64,000 nucleotides of DNA from Burkholderia cepacia ATCC 25416 (GTDB lineage: Bacteria; Pseudomonadota; Gammaproteobacteria; Burkholderiales; Burkholderiaceae). The position numbers and the translations under genes are program-made. Below the pieces are notes generated by a model, which worked only from the letters and a program-made list of their open reading frames with translations, was not told where the DNA came from and did not search any database. The DNA lies in the NCBI RefSeq assembly GCF_001411495.1, contig NZ_CP012982.1, positions 2,170,001 to 2,234,000 of the forward strand. The letters run 5' to 3'. This document shows, piece after piece, positions 25,603 through 34,266 of this stretch; position 1 is the first letter of the stretch; each line of letters begins with the position of its first letter.

Positions 25603-27012
25603 ATGTTGCTGATCCAGGTCGAAATGGCGGCTCCAGACAAAATCGATGAAACAGTACGGGGCGTTATGGTGACCAGAAGAAGACCGGCGCAAGTTGCGGC
25701 CTACGATGTCGACCTTTTTCAGCAATTCGTTAGTGACCCGGATCTCGGTCTCGCAATCGAAGCGCTCAAGCGGGCCAACGATATCTTCGACATTATCGAG
25801 CCGCAAGAAACTCAGCATTCGCAGATACTGCAGTGGTTGCTCAACCCACGTGAGGGGCACGGGCAAGGCGACGCCTTGTTCAAGGACTTCCTGACGGCAG
25901 CATGGACCAACTGTTATGCGGAGGACGGGCCTAATACCGACTTCTTTTCGCACTGGGCACCCGCGCGCATCAATATAACGGGTTTCCATTCGATTCTGCT
26001 GTTGCGCGAATATCGCATCACAAACGGAAATCATCTCGATTTCTTCATTGTTGATCCAGTGAACCGATTTGTCATCGTCGTCGAGAACAAGTACAAGGCT
26101 CAGCATGGGAACGAGCAACTCAAGCGATATCGTCGGTCGGTGCAGCAACTCGTCGCCAGTCATCCGGGTTTCAAAAACTTCCACGTCGCGCTCATCGCAC
26201 TAGACCGGGGGCGTTCGAGGCAACTGAAGCTGAGCGAGATGAAAAAATACTGGGTATACCTCGATTACACCTGGCTAGAGGCCGGCGCGAGCCGCGCTGA
26301 GTCGCAGATGCGTCGTGGCAATCAAACCGCGAACCTGCTGATTTCTTACTGCCAGCGACAGTCAGACTACGAGTCGCAAGCCGAGAAGGATGTTGACACC
26401 ATTCTTGCGCGATTGACCCGACACTACCGGTCGTTGCTGACACCGCTCGCCGAAGCCCGGATGACGAAGCTGAGCAAGACCCAAGGGGTGACACCTGGTG
26501 ATCCTTCAAGTGACATCTGGCTATTCACCCAGCATTACCCGGAGTTGGTAGCTCGCTTGACGCATCTTAAGAACCTCGCGTTCCTCCGGTCTGACCTGGC
26601 CGAGGAACTGCCGTCGGTAAAGTTTGAGTACGAAGAGGGTGACGCATGGATTCAGATATTCGACAAAGCGTGGTATCCATACACACATGCCGATGAGAAT
26701 GATGTCCGCTGGTGGCCATTTTTCATTCGCGTGCGTTACATTCCGCCTGAATTGATGATGGACGATGAGAAGGAGCTGAGCGCCGACGAGAATCTTTACC
26801 GCGTGATGGTCGTCTATTGGGAATCGTATCTCAAGCCGGATACCGCAGAGCGGGCACGGGTGGCGATTCGCGAGAAATTTCCCGAGTTGTCGGGCGGCCG
26901 ACAGAACGCTCATGTTCGCAGGGTGGAGAAAGATGCGGTCAAAGAAAGTAACCTTGTCTCCGAGGTGCTGCGCAGATATCGAATGCTTTGCTCGGCGCTG
27001 CAAGGTGTGTGA
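25603..27012 (+). CDS. PD-(D/E)XK nuclease superfamily protein
   Basis: 469 residues if the first ATG is used; ATGs at 25624 and 25666 are also possible since recognisable structure starts only at DVDLFQQFVSDPDLGLAIEA. Early on it has IFDIIEPQETQHSQILQWLL, and the nuclease core is GNHLDFFIVDPVNRFVIVVE followed by NKYKAQHGNEQLKRY (about residues 145-180): Asp, Glu-x-Lys and the following Gln-x-x-x-Tyr helix. This is the PD-(D/E)XK arrangement common to stand-alone proteins of prophages and defence islands. The C-terminal 200 residues are unassigned. It is probably a cytoplasmic DNA- or RNA-cleaving enzyme. Confidence 0.7.
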   Translation: MLLIQVEMAAPDKIDETVRGVMVTRRRPAQVAAYDVDLFQQFVSDPDLGLAIEALKRANDIFDIIEPQETQHSQILQWLLNPREGHGQGDALFKDFLTAAWTNCYAEDGPNTDFFSHWAPARINITGFHSILLLREYRITNGNHLDFFIVDPVNRFVIVVENKYKAQHGNEQLKRYRRSVQQLVASHPGFKNFHVALIALDRGRSRQLKLSEMKKYWVYLDYTWLEAGASRAESQMRRGNQTANLLISYCQRQSDYESQAEKDVDTILARLTRHYRSLLTPLAEARMTKLSKTQGVTPGDPSSDIWLFTQHYPELVARLTHLKNLAFLRSDLAEELPSVKFEYEEGDAWIQIFDKAWYPYTHADENDVRWWPFFIRVRYIPPELMMDDEKELSADENLYRVMVVYWESYLKPDTAERARVAIREKFPELSGGRQNAHVRRVEKDAVKESNLVSEVLRRYRMLCSALQGV

Positions 27013-27044
27013 TTTGACTGCTTCGCGTTTTCAACGCGCATTGC

Positions 27045-27155
27045 TTTCTTTGGTTCCGGTTCGATTGGAGCTTTTCGAGTAGCAGGTCATTCGGCGCGAC
27101 TGCAATGACCGGGATCTCGTATCTCACTAGCGTCAGCGGCCGTGCTTCAGTTCCA
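27045..27155 (-). pseudogene. Decayed internal fragment of glmS
   Basis: On the minus strand this stretch encodes [20 protein letters not shown] followed by EKLQSN, the counterpart of [26 protein letters not shown] in the intact GlmS at 28.9-30.7 kb (about residues 497-533). Compared by hand over ~97 bases the DNA is roughly 75-80% identical with at least one single-base gap, and similarity stops on both sides. It keeps the orientation of glmS. It is a relic of a second glmS copy or of an earlier insertion event at this site. Confidence 0.75.
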
Positions 27156-27271
27156 CCGCCGTGAAGAGACGGATTCTCCTGCATCGGCTGGCGATCTGCG
27201 AGCTTGAAAGTCCCAGTACAAGGGCCGGATCAATGATGCCGTCAGGCTGTAGTGCGGTTCTCCGACACTTC

Positions 27272-27299
27272 TTGCCCGACACCCGCTTTTCGGTATAAT
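27272..27299 (+). promoter_or_regulatory. Sigma-70-type promoter
   Basis: TTGCCC (27272-27277) and a perfect TATAAT (27294-27299) are separated by 16 bases. It is the cleanest consensus-like promoter in the island and faces the ACT-like gene, about 180 bases upstream of its ATG. The leader contains dyads CGTTCG-N6-CGAACG and GTCGGA-TTA-TCCGAC. Confidence 0.55.
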
Positions 27300-27306
27300 G
27301 AACCAT

Positions 27307-27324
27307 CGTTCGGAATGTCGAACG
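27307..27324. promoter_or_regulatory. Inverted repeat at the transcription start
   Basis: Perfect arms CGTTCG and CGAACG with a 6-base spacer begin eight bases after the TATAAT box, the position of a repressor operator overlapping the start of transcription. The cognate regulator is unknown. Confidence 0.4.
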
Positions 27325-27476
27325 AGAGAAACCAAGCATCCAGAGTCGGATTATCCGACGCCAACCTGCCCTCCCGGGCAAGGTGGACGCCCTTGAGGCG
27401 ATGCGGCCGATTTACGGCAACGAAACGGGAGCAGCATGGCTGGCACCGGTTCGATAACCACTCAACCGGAGCAATC

Positions 27477-27815
27477 ATGCGCCAGGATACCGCTGCTTCC
27501 CGCCAGACCGTCTGTGAAGACTGGTCGCACCTCCTTCCCGGTTTCACGCTCACGCATACGGTTCATCTCGTTTCGGGATTGAATCCGGGCATCGTGTCGA
27601 CAGCGGCTGCCGTACTCGAAGGCGAAACCGCCACGGTCGACCGGTGGGCCATCGCCCGCTGTGGCGACGTTCTCGAGCAGAAGATCGTTCTCGGGGAAAT
27701 GACGGAAGGGCAAGCGGTTCGGCTGCGCGATCGACTTGCCGCGCTCGATGGCGTGCTGCGCACGAGGATGGAACATCATTTCGTTCGTGCCGGTTCGGCC
27801 GCCTCCGGGAATTGA
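27477..27815 (+). CDS. Small protein with ACT-like fold
   Basis: 112 residues from an ATG with GGAG five bases upstream; a longer frame upstream runs through the promoter and is rejected. The order strand-helix-strand-strand-helix-strand in LTHTVHLVSGLNPGIVSTAA, DRWAIARCGDVLEQKIVLGE and [20 protein letters not shown] looks like an ACT domain, including the Asn-Pro-Gly at the ligand-binding turn. ACT domains bind small metabolites and regulate enzymes. I know no exact family. It stands alone behind a strong promoter between the glmS relic and the immunity gene. Confidence 0.55.
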   Translation: MRQDTAASRQTVCEDWSHLLPGFTLTHTVHLVSGLNPGIVSTAAAVLEGETATVDRWAIARCGDVLEQKIVLGEMTEGQAVRLRDRLAALDGVLRTRMEHHFVRAGSAASGN

Positions 27816-28155
27816 CCGGAGGGTGGCCGTCAGGCGATGCATGATCGTTGTCGCCGCTCGGCTGATGTTGGTGCCAAATGAAAGCGCTCTGCGTCGCGTG
27901 CACATTGGACGCCACCGGTATTTTTTCCCACGGCCGCCCTTTGATCGCCGCGCGGCCAGTGCCAATTCATTGAACATTTCCGAGAGACTTGTGCGGAGCG
28001 AAGTCGAGCCGCCTGTTGCTCGTTGCGCGCGTGCCACTCCACATGCATGCGACCGACTCAAAGGCACGCTGACCCAGGACGGTAAGATATCGACGGGCCT
28101 GCTGCCGACTCCTTGGCTGATTGTGGGCGATATTCTCAATCATGAGAGATTGAAG
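27816..28155. other. Gene-free stretch before the immunity gene
   Basis: No frame here looks like a protein I recognise. In a polymorphic-toxin locus the toxin gene would be expected directly upstream of the immunity gene, but no toxin domain or Rhs/filamentous repeat remnant is visible in any frame. Confidence 0.4.
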
Positions 28156-28584
28156 ATGATGGATGATGATTTTGTGCGGGCGCGAACGGCATTGAGATCA
28201 TTCATGTTGGAAATGAATCATTGGGAAAAGGGTTTTTATAAGCAGAAGCGCAGTGCCCTGGAGAGTGGGCTCGACGTATCGGAAGTCGATGATTGTGCTC
28301 GGAAGGCGCTTTCGGGTATTTTCGAGAGATGGACATTGCGGGATAAGACAAACCAAGGTCGTCTGATTGACTTGGGTTGCTCGGATCCGCCGACATACGA
28401 CCCTGAAACTGACGTTGAAGATGGCGTGGAATCCGCCGACGGAGAGGTGGTTTTCATCATTCGTCAAACCGTCGGGATGTTGGCGATATTCCGAATCACC
28501 ATGAAGAACGACGCGGGCGAGTGGAGGGTGAGAAAAAAGGAATTCGTCAATTTTAAGGACAAGTGGCAGCGGTCAGTGCTGTAG
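28156..28584 (+). CDS. NTF2-fold immunity protein
   Basis: 142 residues from an ATG with GAGAG seven bases upstream. RTALRSFMLEMNHWEKGFYK, IFERWTLRDKT, GRLIDLGCSDPPTYDPETDV, the strand FIIRQTVGMLAIFRIT and the end KKEFVNFKDKW fit the NTF2-fold immunity proteins of polymorphic toxin systems, whose N-terminal M-N-x-W-E-K is conserved. Such proteins bind and neutralise a contact-dependent or type VI-delivered toxin. Here there is no toxin gene beside it, so it is an orphan immunity gene next to glmS. Its AT-richer codons differ from the flanking chromosome. Confidence 0.8.
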   Translation: MMDDDFVRARTALRSFMLEMNHWEKGFYKQKRSALESGLDVSEVDDCARKALSGIFERWTLRDKTNQGRLIDLGCSDPPTYDPETDVEDGVESADGEVVFIIRQTVGMLAIFRITMKNDAGEWRVRKKEFVNFKDKWQRSVL

Positions 28585-28871
28585 CGAGCGCTACCCGACC
28601 TGCTGTTCCGGTTCGGTGTCGTTCAAACCGGCGCGCCTCCCGAGGTGCGGGAGAACCGGATGAGAAACTGCTTGCAAGGGCCGGTGGTGCTTCAATCGCG
28701 TATGGTGCTGCGCCATCGTGGAATCGACCGTCGTGTACCGCATCAAAAGCGTTCCGGACAGGTCTGGCAATGCTTCGGGGCAGCTCGCCCCCCGTCCACG
28801 GAACGCTTCTATGAGACCCCACGGAACAGTTTCATTTTCTGCGAACAGCACCTCAGCACACCCGGCCCACC

Positions 28872-30701
28872 TCACTCCACCGTCACCGACTTAGCCAGAT
28901 TCCTCGGCTTATCGATATCCGTCCCCCGCGCCAACGCCGCGTGATACGCCAGCAGTTGCATCGGCACCGTATGCAGAATCGGCGAAAGCGGCCCGTAGTA
29001 TTCGTTGAGCCGAATGACCTCGATCCCGTCGCCCGGCACCAACCCGCAGTCCACATCCGCGAACACAAAAAGCCGGCCGTTTCGCGCACTGACCTCATGC
29101 ATGTTCGACCTGAGTTTCTCGAGCAGCATGTCGTTCGGCGCCACCGCAATCACCGGCATCTCGTTGCTGACGAGCGCCAGCGGCCCATGCTTCAGCTCCC
29201 CGGCCGGATAAGCCTCCGCATGAATATAAGAAATCTCCTTCATCTTCAGCGCGCCCTCGAGCGCGATCGGATAATGCATCCCGCGCCCGAGAAACAGCAT
29301 GTTGTCACGCCTTGCGAGCAGTTCCGACCACGCCATGATCTGCGGTTCCAGCGCGAGCACTTTCGACATTGCATCGGGCAGATGCCGCAGCGCCCGCAGA
29401 TGTTCCTTCTCCGCGTCGTCGCTCAACCGCCCACGCATTTGCGCAAGCGATAGCGTGAGCAGAAACAGCGCGACGAGCTGCGTCGTAAAAGCCTTCGTCG
29501 AAGCCACCCCGATCTCGACCCCCGCGCGCGTGACGAACTGCAGCGCGCATTCCCGCATCAACGCGCTCGTCGCAACGTTGCAGATCGCGAGCGTATGCAT
29601 CATTCCGCTTTGCTTCGCGACATGCACGGCGCCGAGCACGTCGGCCGTCTCGCCGCTTTGCGACACCGCGACGACGAGCGTGCGCGGGTTCGGCACATTG
29701 TCGCGATAGCGAAACTCGCTCGCAATTTCCACGCTGGCCGGCAGCTTCGCGATGCTCTCGATCCAGTACTTCGCCGTGAGCGCCGCGTGATAACTCCCGC
29801 CACATGCGAGCAACAACACCGAATCGACGTCGTTGAAAACCCGCCACGCACCATCGCCGAACAGCTCCGGCATGATCGAAGACACATCGAGCAGCGTATC
29901 GGCCACCGCCTGCGGCTGCTCGAAGATCTCCTTCTGCATGTAGTAGCGATACGACCCGAGATCGGCCGCGCCGCTATGCGCGGCGACCCGCTGCACCGCG
30001 CGCTCGACGCGCTGGCCGGCGGCATCGACGATCCAGTAGCGATGCAGCTGGATATCGGCAACGTCGCCGTTCTCGAGGTACGCGATCCGATCGGTGATCC
30101 CCGACAGCGCAATCGCGTCGGACGCCAGAAAATTCTCGCCCTCACCGACGCCGACGACGAGCGGCATCCCGTCGCGTGCGCCGACGATCCGGTGCGGCTC
30201 GTCGCGGCACATCACCGCGATCGCATAGCTGCCGCGCAGTCGCGCGACCGCGCGCCGTACCGCATCGAACAGATCGCCGTCATACAGGTGGTCGACCAGG
30301 TGCGCGATCGCCTCGCTGTCGGTCTGGCTCGCGAACACGTAGCCTTGCGCCTGCAGTTCGGCGCGCAGTTGATCGCAGTTCTCGATGATCCCGTTATGCG
30401 ACAGCGCGATGCGCGCGTTCGCGTCGCTCGGCGAAAAGTGAGGATGCGCGTTGAGCGTGACGGGCGCGCCATGCGTGGCCCAGCGCGTGTGCGCGATGCC
30501 GGTGTAGCCCGACAGCGCTTGCCCGGCGATCTCGCGCTGCAGGTTCGCGACGCGGTCGACGCTGCGGGCGCGCGCCAGCGCCCGGTCGCGGTAGACCACC
30601 ACGCCGCATGAATCGTAACCGCGGTATTCGAGCCGCTTCAGGCCGTCGACCAGGTTCGGCAGGATGTCCCGCTGGGCGACCGCCCCGACAATTCCACACA
30701 T
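28872..30701 (-). CDS. glmS: Glutamine--fructose-6-phosphate aminotransferase (isomerizing)
   Basis: 609 residues, the normal length. [12 protein letters not shown] places the N-terminal nucleophile Cys2 of the glutaminase domain; HTRWATHG and the GNPL-like NGIIEN region follow. Two sugar isomerase (SIS) domains occupy the C-terminal 360 residues, with SQSGETAD and [10 protein letters not shown] as sugar-phosphate sites, and the end is [11 protein letters not shown]. The enzyme makes glucosamine-6-phosphate for peptidoglycan and lipopolysaccharide. The accessory island lies directly beyond its 3' end, the region where Tn7-type elements recognise glmS. It is divergent from an Lrp-type regulator. 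Confidence 0.97.
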   Translation of the reverse strand: MCGIVGAVAQRDILPNLVDGLKRLEYRGYDSCGVVVYRDRALARARSVDRVANLQREIAGQALSGYTGIAHTRWATHGAPVTLNAHPHFSPSDANARIALSHNGIIENCDQLRAELQAQGYVFASQTDSEAIAHLVDHLYDGDLFDAVRRAVARLRGSYAIAVMCRDEPHRIVGARDGMPLVVGVGEGENFLASDAIALSGITDRIAYLENGDVADIQLHRYWIVDAAGQRVERAVQRVAAHSGAADLGSYRYYMQKEIFEQPQAVADTLLDVSSIMPELFGDGAWRVFNDVDSVLLLACGGSYHAALTAKYWIESIAKLPASVEIASEFRYRDNVPNPRTLVVAVSQSGETADVLGAVHVAKQSGMMHTLAICNVATSALMRECALQFVTRAGVEIGVASTKAFTTQLVALFLLTLSLAQMRGRLSDDAEKEHLRALRHLPDAMSKVLALEPQIMAWSELLARRDNMLFLGRGMHYPIALEGALKMKEISYIHAEAYPAGELKHGPLALVSNEMPVIAVAPNDMLLEKLRSNMHEVSARNGRLFVFADVDCGLVPGDGIEVIRLNEYYGPLSPILHTVPMQLLAYHAALARGTDIDKPRNLAKSVTVE

Positions 30702-30759
30702 ATCGCGCTCCGTAAATGTCCTGTCTGGATCAGTGAGAGCGATGGTAGAGGGCGTCTGG

Positions 30760-30833
30760 TGGAATTAAATTTCAAAATGCAAGAACAAATGAAATGGATG
30801 GTTGATCATCTATCATGTTGAAATTAAATTTCA
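30760..30833. promoter_or_regulatory. Two Lrp-type operator copies between glmS and the regulator
   Basis: TGAAATT-A-AATTTCA at 30819-30833 is a perfect 15-base palindrome; TGGAATTAAATTTCA at 30760-30774 matches it at 14 of 15 positions. Their centres are 59 bases apart. Lrp/AsnC octamers wrap DNA over repeated sites, so these are likely binding sites for the regulator encoded to the right, controlling both it and perhaps glmS. Confidence 0.6.
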
Positions 30834-30857
30834 CACCCAGACGGGAAGGAGCCGCCG

Positions 30858-31349
30858 ATGGCCGGCATCACCCTCGACGATCTCGACCTGCGCATTCTCG
30901 CGATCCTGCAGGACGACGCGTCGGTGTCGAACCTGCAACTCGCCGAGCGCGCGCTGTCGTCGCCGCCCACCTGCATGCGCCGCGTGCGGCGGCTGACGGA
31001 GGCGGGCGTGATCCGCCGGCAGGTCGCGGTGCTCGACCCGGTGGCGATCGGCACGGCCGTCACCGCGCTGATCGAGATCAGTCTCGACCGGCAGACGGCG
31101 GAAGACTACGACGCGTTCGAAGCGTACGTATGCGCGGAGCCGGCCGTCACGCAGTGCTACCGCGTGTCGCCGGGGCCCGATTTCGTCGTGGTGGCCGATC
31201 TGGCCGACGTCGCCGAATACGACGAATTCGCGCGCCGGCTGTTCACCGGCGCATCGAACGTCCGCAACGTGCGGACGTTCTTCTCGACGCATCGCGCGAA
31301 ATTCGAGGCGAACGCGCGGGTCACACATGCGATGCGCAAGCGCGCGTGA
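30858..31349 (+). CDS. Lrp/AsnC-family transcriptional regulator
   Basis: 163 residues, the family length. The N-terminal helix-turn-helix is LDDLDLRILAILQDDASVSN then LQLAERALSSPPTCMRRVRR, with a linker strand VIRRQVAVLDPVAIG; the C-terminal part is the RAM ligand-binding domain (VTALIEISLDRQT, VVVADLADVAEYDEF). It starts 157 bases from the divergent glmS and next to two copies of a 15-base palindrome. These regulators respond to amino acids. GGAAGGAG lies upstream of the ATG. Confidence 0.9.
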   Translation: MAGITLDDLDLRILAILQDDASVSNLQLAERALSSPPTCMRRVRRLTEAGVIRRQVAVLDPVAIGTAVTALIEISLDRQTAEDYDAFEAYVCAEPAVTQCYRVSPGPDFVVVADLADVAEYDEFARRLFTGASNVRNVRTFFSTHRAKFEANARVTHAMRKRA

Positions 31350-31385
31350 AGCGATCGCACGGTTCGCGATGCGCCGGCGATGCGA

Positions 31386-32243
31386 TTACGCGGCCGCGCC
31401 GGCCGTTTCGATCAGTTGCAGCGGCTTGCCATACCCGAAGCAATGCGCGGGCTCCGGAAACACGTGCTGCCGCACGTCGTGCGCGTACTGGCGGATCGCG
31501 TCGCGCATCACGGCGTTCGCATCGGCGTAACGCTTCACGAAGCGCGGCGTGTACGCATCGAAAGCGCCGATCATGTCCTCGGTCACGAGCACCTGCCCGT
31601 CGCACGCCGGCGATGCGCCGATGCCGATCGTCGGGATCGTCAGCGTTTCGGTCAGGTGGCGTGCGAGCGCTTCGGCGGTGCCTTCGATGACGACGCCGAA
31701 CGCGCCGGCCCGTTCGGCCGAGCACGCGGCGTCGAACACCTGCGCGGCCGAGCGCGGGTCCATCCCCTGCGCGCGGAAGCCGCCCGTTGCGTTGGCCTGC
31801 TGCGGCATGAGGCCGACGTGCGCCATCACCGGGATGCCGCGCTCGGTCAGGAAGCGGATCGTGTCGGCCATCTCGCTGCCGCCCTCGAGCTTCACGGCCT
31901 GCGCACCGGTTTCGGCGAGCAGGCGCGCGGCGGAGCGATACGCTTGCGCCGGCGATTCCTGATAAGTCGAGAACGGCAGGTCGACGACGACGCACGCCTG
32001 CGCGGCGCCGCGTACGACGGCCGCGCCATGTGCAATCATCATGTCGAGCGTGACGCGCAGCGTATCGGGCATCCCGTACAGCACCATGCCGACGGAGTCG
32101 CCGACGATGATCACGTCGGCCACTTCGTCGACGAGTTTCGCCATCGGCGCGGAGTAGGCGGTCAGCGAGACGAGGTTGCCGACGCCCTTGGTCGAACGGA
32201 TCGCGGTGACGGTCTTGCGGGTGGTGCGGGTATGAGCGCTCAT
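31386..32243 (-). CDS. panB: 3-methyl-2-oxobutanoate hydroxymethyltransferase
   Basis: 285 residues from the ATG where homology starts ([20 protein letters not shown]). [20 protein letters not shown] with [10 protein letters not shown] is the magnesium and substrate site; [20 protein letters not shown] and [11 protein letters not shown] carry the other ligands; VIEGT contains the catalytic glutamate region; [15 protein letters not shown] is the conserved closing loop. It transfers a formaldehyde unit from methylene-tetrahydrofolate to 3-methyl-2-oxobutanoate, the first step of pantothenate synthesis. The second enzyme (PanC) is not beside it, so this may be an additional copy. It converges on the Lrp gene. 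Confidence 0.9.
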   Translation of the reverse strand: MSAHTRTTRKTVTAIRSTKGVGNLVSLTAYSAPMAKLVDEVADVIIVGDSVGMVLYGMPDTLRVTLDMMIAHGAAVVRGAAQACVVVDLPFSTYQESPAQAYRSAARLLAETGAQAVKLEGGSEMADTIRFLTERGIPVMAHVGLMPQQANATGGFRAQGMDPRSAAQVFDAACSAERAGAFGVVIEGTAEALARHLTETLTIPTIGIGASPACDGQVLVTEDMIGAFDAYTPRFVKRYADANAVMRDAIRQYAHDVRQHVFPEPAHCFGYGKPLQLIETAGAAA

Positions 32244-32320
32244 GGGCTGAAGCCGTGTGAAAGAAGAGTCGCCACGGTAGCATCGCGCTCGTTCGTGCAA
32301 TGACCTTCGGAGGACGTCTT

Positions 32321-33139
32321 ATGTTGCTGGCGGGACAATCGGGTGACCCTTACGCGGTGCCGCCGATGGCACGCCTGCCGAGGCCGCTGTATGTGCGTGC
32401 GTTCGAGATTCCCGGCAACGCGAGCGTCGACGCGCACAGTCATCCGTGGGCGCAGCTGATGTATGCGACGAGCGGCGTGCTCGAGGTGTCGACGCCGTCG
32501 GGCCGGCAGCTGTTGCCGCCGCACTATGCGATGTGGATACCGCCGCACGTGCCGCATGCGGTGTCGACGCGCGATTGTGTCGCGTTCCACAGCCTGTATC
32601 TCGATGCGGCGATCGCGCGCGACGACGTGCACGACGATGGCGCGATCCTCTGCATGACGCCGCTGCTGCGCGAGCTGGTGATCGCCACGGCCGAATTGCC
32701 GGTGAACTACGACGAGACGGGGCCGGACGGCGCGCTCGTCTGCCTGATCGCCGACCGGATCGCACGGATGCGGGCGGCGCCGCTGACGGTGCCGCTGCCG
32801 CGCGATCCGCGTCTGCTGAAAATCGCGCGTGCGTTGCATGCGTATCCGGGCGATACGCGCAATCTCGACGAATGGGGGCATCAGGTCGGCGCGACGCGAC
32901 GGACGCTGTCGCGGCTGTTCCGGCAGGACACGGGGCTGTCGTTCACCGAATGGCGGCAGGCGGTGCGGCTGCTGGCGTCGCTGCCGCTGCTCGAGGCGGG
33001 CGAGCCGATCGGCGCGGTGGCCGCGCAACTGGGCTACGACTCGACGTCGTCGTTCATCGCGCTGTTCCAGGCGAAATTCCGCGTGACGCCCGGCGCGTAT
33101 GCGAAGCGTGAAGCGCGCCGGCCCGTGCTGAGCGCGTGA
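32321..33139 (+). CDS. AraC-family regulator with cupin sensor
   Basis: 272 residues; the ATG with GGAGG seven bases upstream is preferred over an earlier in-frame ATG without one. Residues 20-105 form a cupin sensor (VDAHSHPWAQLMYATSGVLE, LPPHYAMWIPPHVPHAVST), and the last 100 residues carry the double helix-turn-helix (WGHQVGATRRTLSRLFRQDT, AAQLGYDSTSSFIALFQAKF). The arrangement matches the NimR/YeaM-like AraC group. It diverges from panB; no target is evident. Confidence 0.88.
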   Translation: MLLAGQSGDPYAVPPMARLPRPLYVRAFEIPGNASVDAHSHPWAQLMYATSGVLEVSTPSGRQLLPPHYAMWIPPHVPHAVSTRDCVAFHSLYLDAAIARDDVHDDGAILCMTPLLRELVIATAELPVNYDETGPDGALVCLIADRIARMRAAPLTVPLPRDPRLLKIARALHAYPGDTRNLDEWGHQVGATRRTLSRLFRQDTGLSFTEWRQAVRLLASLPLLEAGEPIGAVAAQLGYDSTSSFIALFQAKFRVTPGAYAKREARRPVLSA

Positions 33140-33158
33140 CGCGGCTGGCCGCCCTTAC

Positions 33159-33692
33159 TCAGAACGCGAGCGCCTGCTGCGCCGGATGGCGGGCGCCGCG
33201 CTCGAACCCCGCGCCTTCGAGCGACAGCAGCGCACGCTTGCGGTCGATCCCGCCCGCATAACCGGTCAGGCTGCCCGATGCGCCGACCACGCGATGGCAC
33301 GGCACCATGATCGACACCGGGTTCCGCCCGACCGCGCCGCCTACGGCGCGCGCGCCGCTCATCGGCAACCCGACGCGCTCGGTGATGTCGCCATACGTCA
33401 CGAGTTCGCCGAACGGAATCGCGAGCAGTTCCTTCCATACACGTCGCTGAAACGCGGTGCCGCGCAGTTGAATCGGCACCGAGAACGTTTCGCGCGTGCC
33501 GGTGAAATACTCGGCGATTTCTTCCGCGACCTTGCGCGCGATCGGTGGCGTCGCGAGCGCGTCCGCTCCGGTCACGATCGCAACCGACGGGAAGTATTTC
33601 TGGCCGACGAAGTAGAGGCCCGTCAGCGCATCGTCCTCGATACGTACCGCGATGTCGCCCAGCGGGCTCGGAATCAGGTGAGCGGGAGTCAT
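33159..33692 (-). CDS. ogt: Methylated-DNA--protein-cysteine methyltransferase
   Basis: 177 residues from the ATG that overlaps the stop of the upstream lipoprotein gene (ATGA). The C-terminal domain contains FQRRVWKELLAIPFGELVTY, GLPMSGARAVGGAVGRNPVS and the active-site IMVPCHRVVGASGSLTGYAG with the methyl-accepting cysteine. It repairs O6-alkylguanine and O4-alkylthymine by suicidal transfer. A GGAGAG site precedes the start. It may be translated in part by coupling to the small lipoprotein gene. Confidence 0.93.
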   Translation of the reverse strand: MTPAHLIPSPLGDIAVRIEDDALTGLYFVGQKYFPSVAIVTGADALATPPIARKVAEEIAEYFTGTRETFSVPIQLRGTAFQRRVWKELLAIPFGELVTYGDITERVGLPMSGARAVGGAVGRNPVSIMVPCHRVVGASGSLTGYAGGIDRKRALLSLEGAGFERGARHPAQQALAF

Positions 33693-33868
33693 CGCAACAT
33701 CTCTCCGTGAAGGGGCACGTGCGGCATACGCGCGCCACGGCGCCCGGCGCGCCGCATGCGGCGCGGCGGTTCGGCACTTGCTTCGCCCGACGCGGGGGCG
33801 AGATCGTGCGTGGCGCAGCCCGCCAGGCATCCGGCGACGAGAGCAAAAGCGATGGCAGGGCGTTTCAT
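33689..33868 (-). CDS. Small lipoprotein overlapping ogt
   Basis: 59 residues with a clear lipoprotein signal, MKRPAIAFALVAGCLAGCAT, lipobox Leu-Ala-Gly-Cys near residue 18. The mature peptide is short and becomes Arg-rich (EPPRRMRRAGRRGARMP). Its stop codon overlaps the ogt start by four bases. No family is recognised. The signal sequence is convincing, but the biased tail over the overlapping stretch makes the exact end uncertain. Confidence 0.6.
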   Translation of the reverse strand: MKRPAIAFALVAGCLAGCATHDLAPASGEASAEPPRRMRRAGRRGARMPHVPLHGEMLR

Positions 33869-34134
33869 GTGGCTCACGGTTGGGGTTGTGCTGCGCGGCG
33901 TCGCGGCAGGCGAGGGGAATCGACGCGCATGGGGCGACTGTAAACCATCCCGGCCCCGATCCTGGCCGGATTCGGACATGTGCATCCGTGACCGTGCGCT
34001 CACCCCGATCGCGGGAAAATCCCGGAAAACGGTTAATGCCACATTGCAAAACAGTCGTCTCTTTTGCCGCGACCAATTTGAGATGACTCATCGAAATCCC
34101 CGACTGACAGGGCGCCGGCTGACGACCTATCCTT

Positions 34135-34150
34135 TGAAAAACGTTTTCCA
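34135..34150. promoter_or_regulatory. LacI-type operator upstream of the hexuronate transporter
   Basis: TGAAAAACGTTTTCCA is a palindrome with one mismatch, centred on ACGT like classic LacI/GalR sites. It lies 117 bases before the transporter start. The same palindrome, perfect, precedes the uronate dehydrogenase gene at 36788. Confidence 0.7.
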
Positions 34151-34266
34151 TATTGATCGGCGGATTCGGCCGTGCGCGACAGCGCGCCGCCGTCCGCCCC
34201 GGCGCCGGTCGCCGGTCAACGAATACCGTGCGGCGCGACGGGCGCGGCCGCGCATCGGAGACATTC

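Noticed and set aside
13862..28871. Tn7-like transposon downstream of glmS
   Set aside because: The location fits, but no TnsA/B/C/D-like genes and no Tn7-type end repeats were found; only the position and a glmS fragment argue for it.
28585..28871. Remnant toxin or gene between the immunity gene and glmS
   Set aside because: No frame shows a recognisable domain; left as ordinary intergenic sequence.
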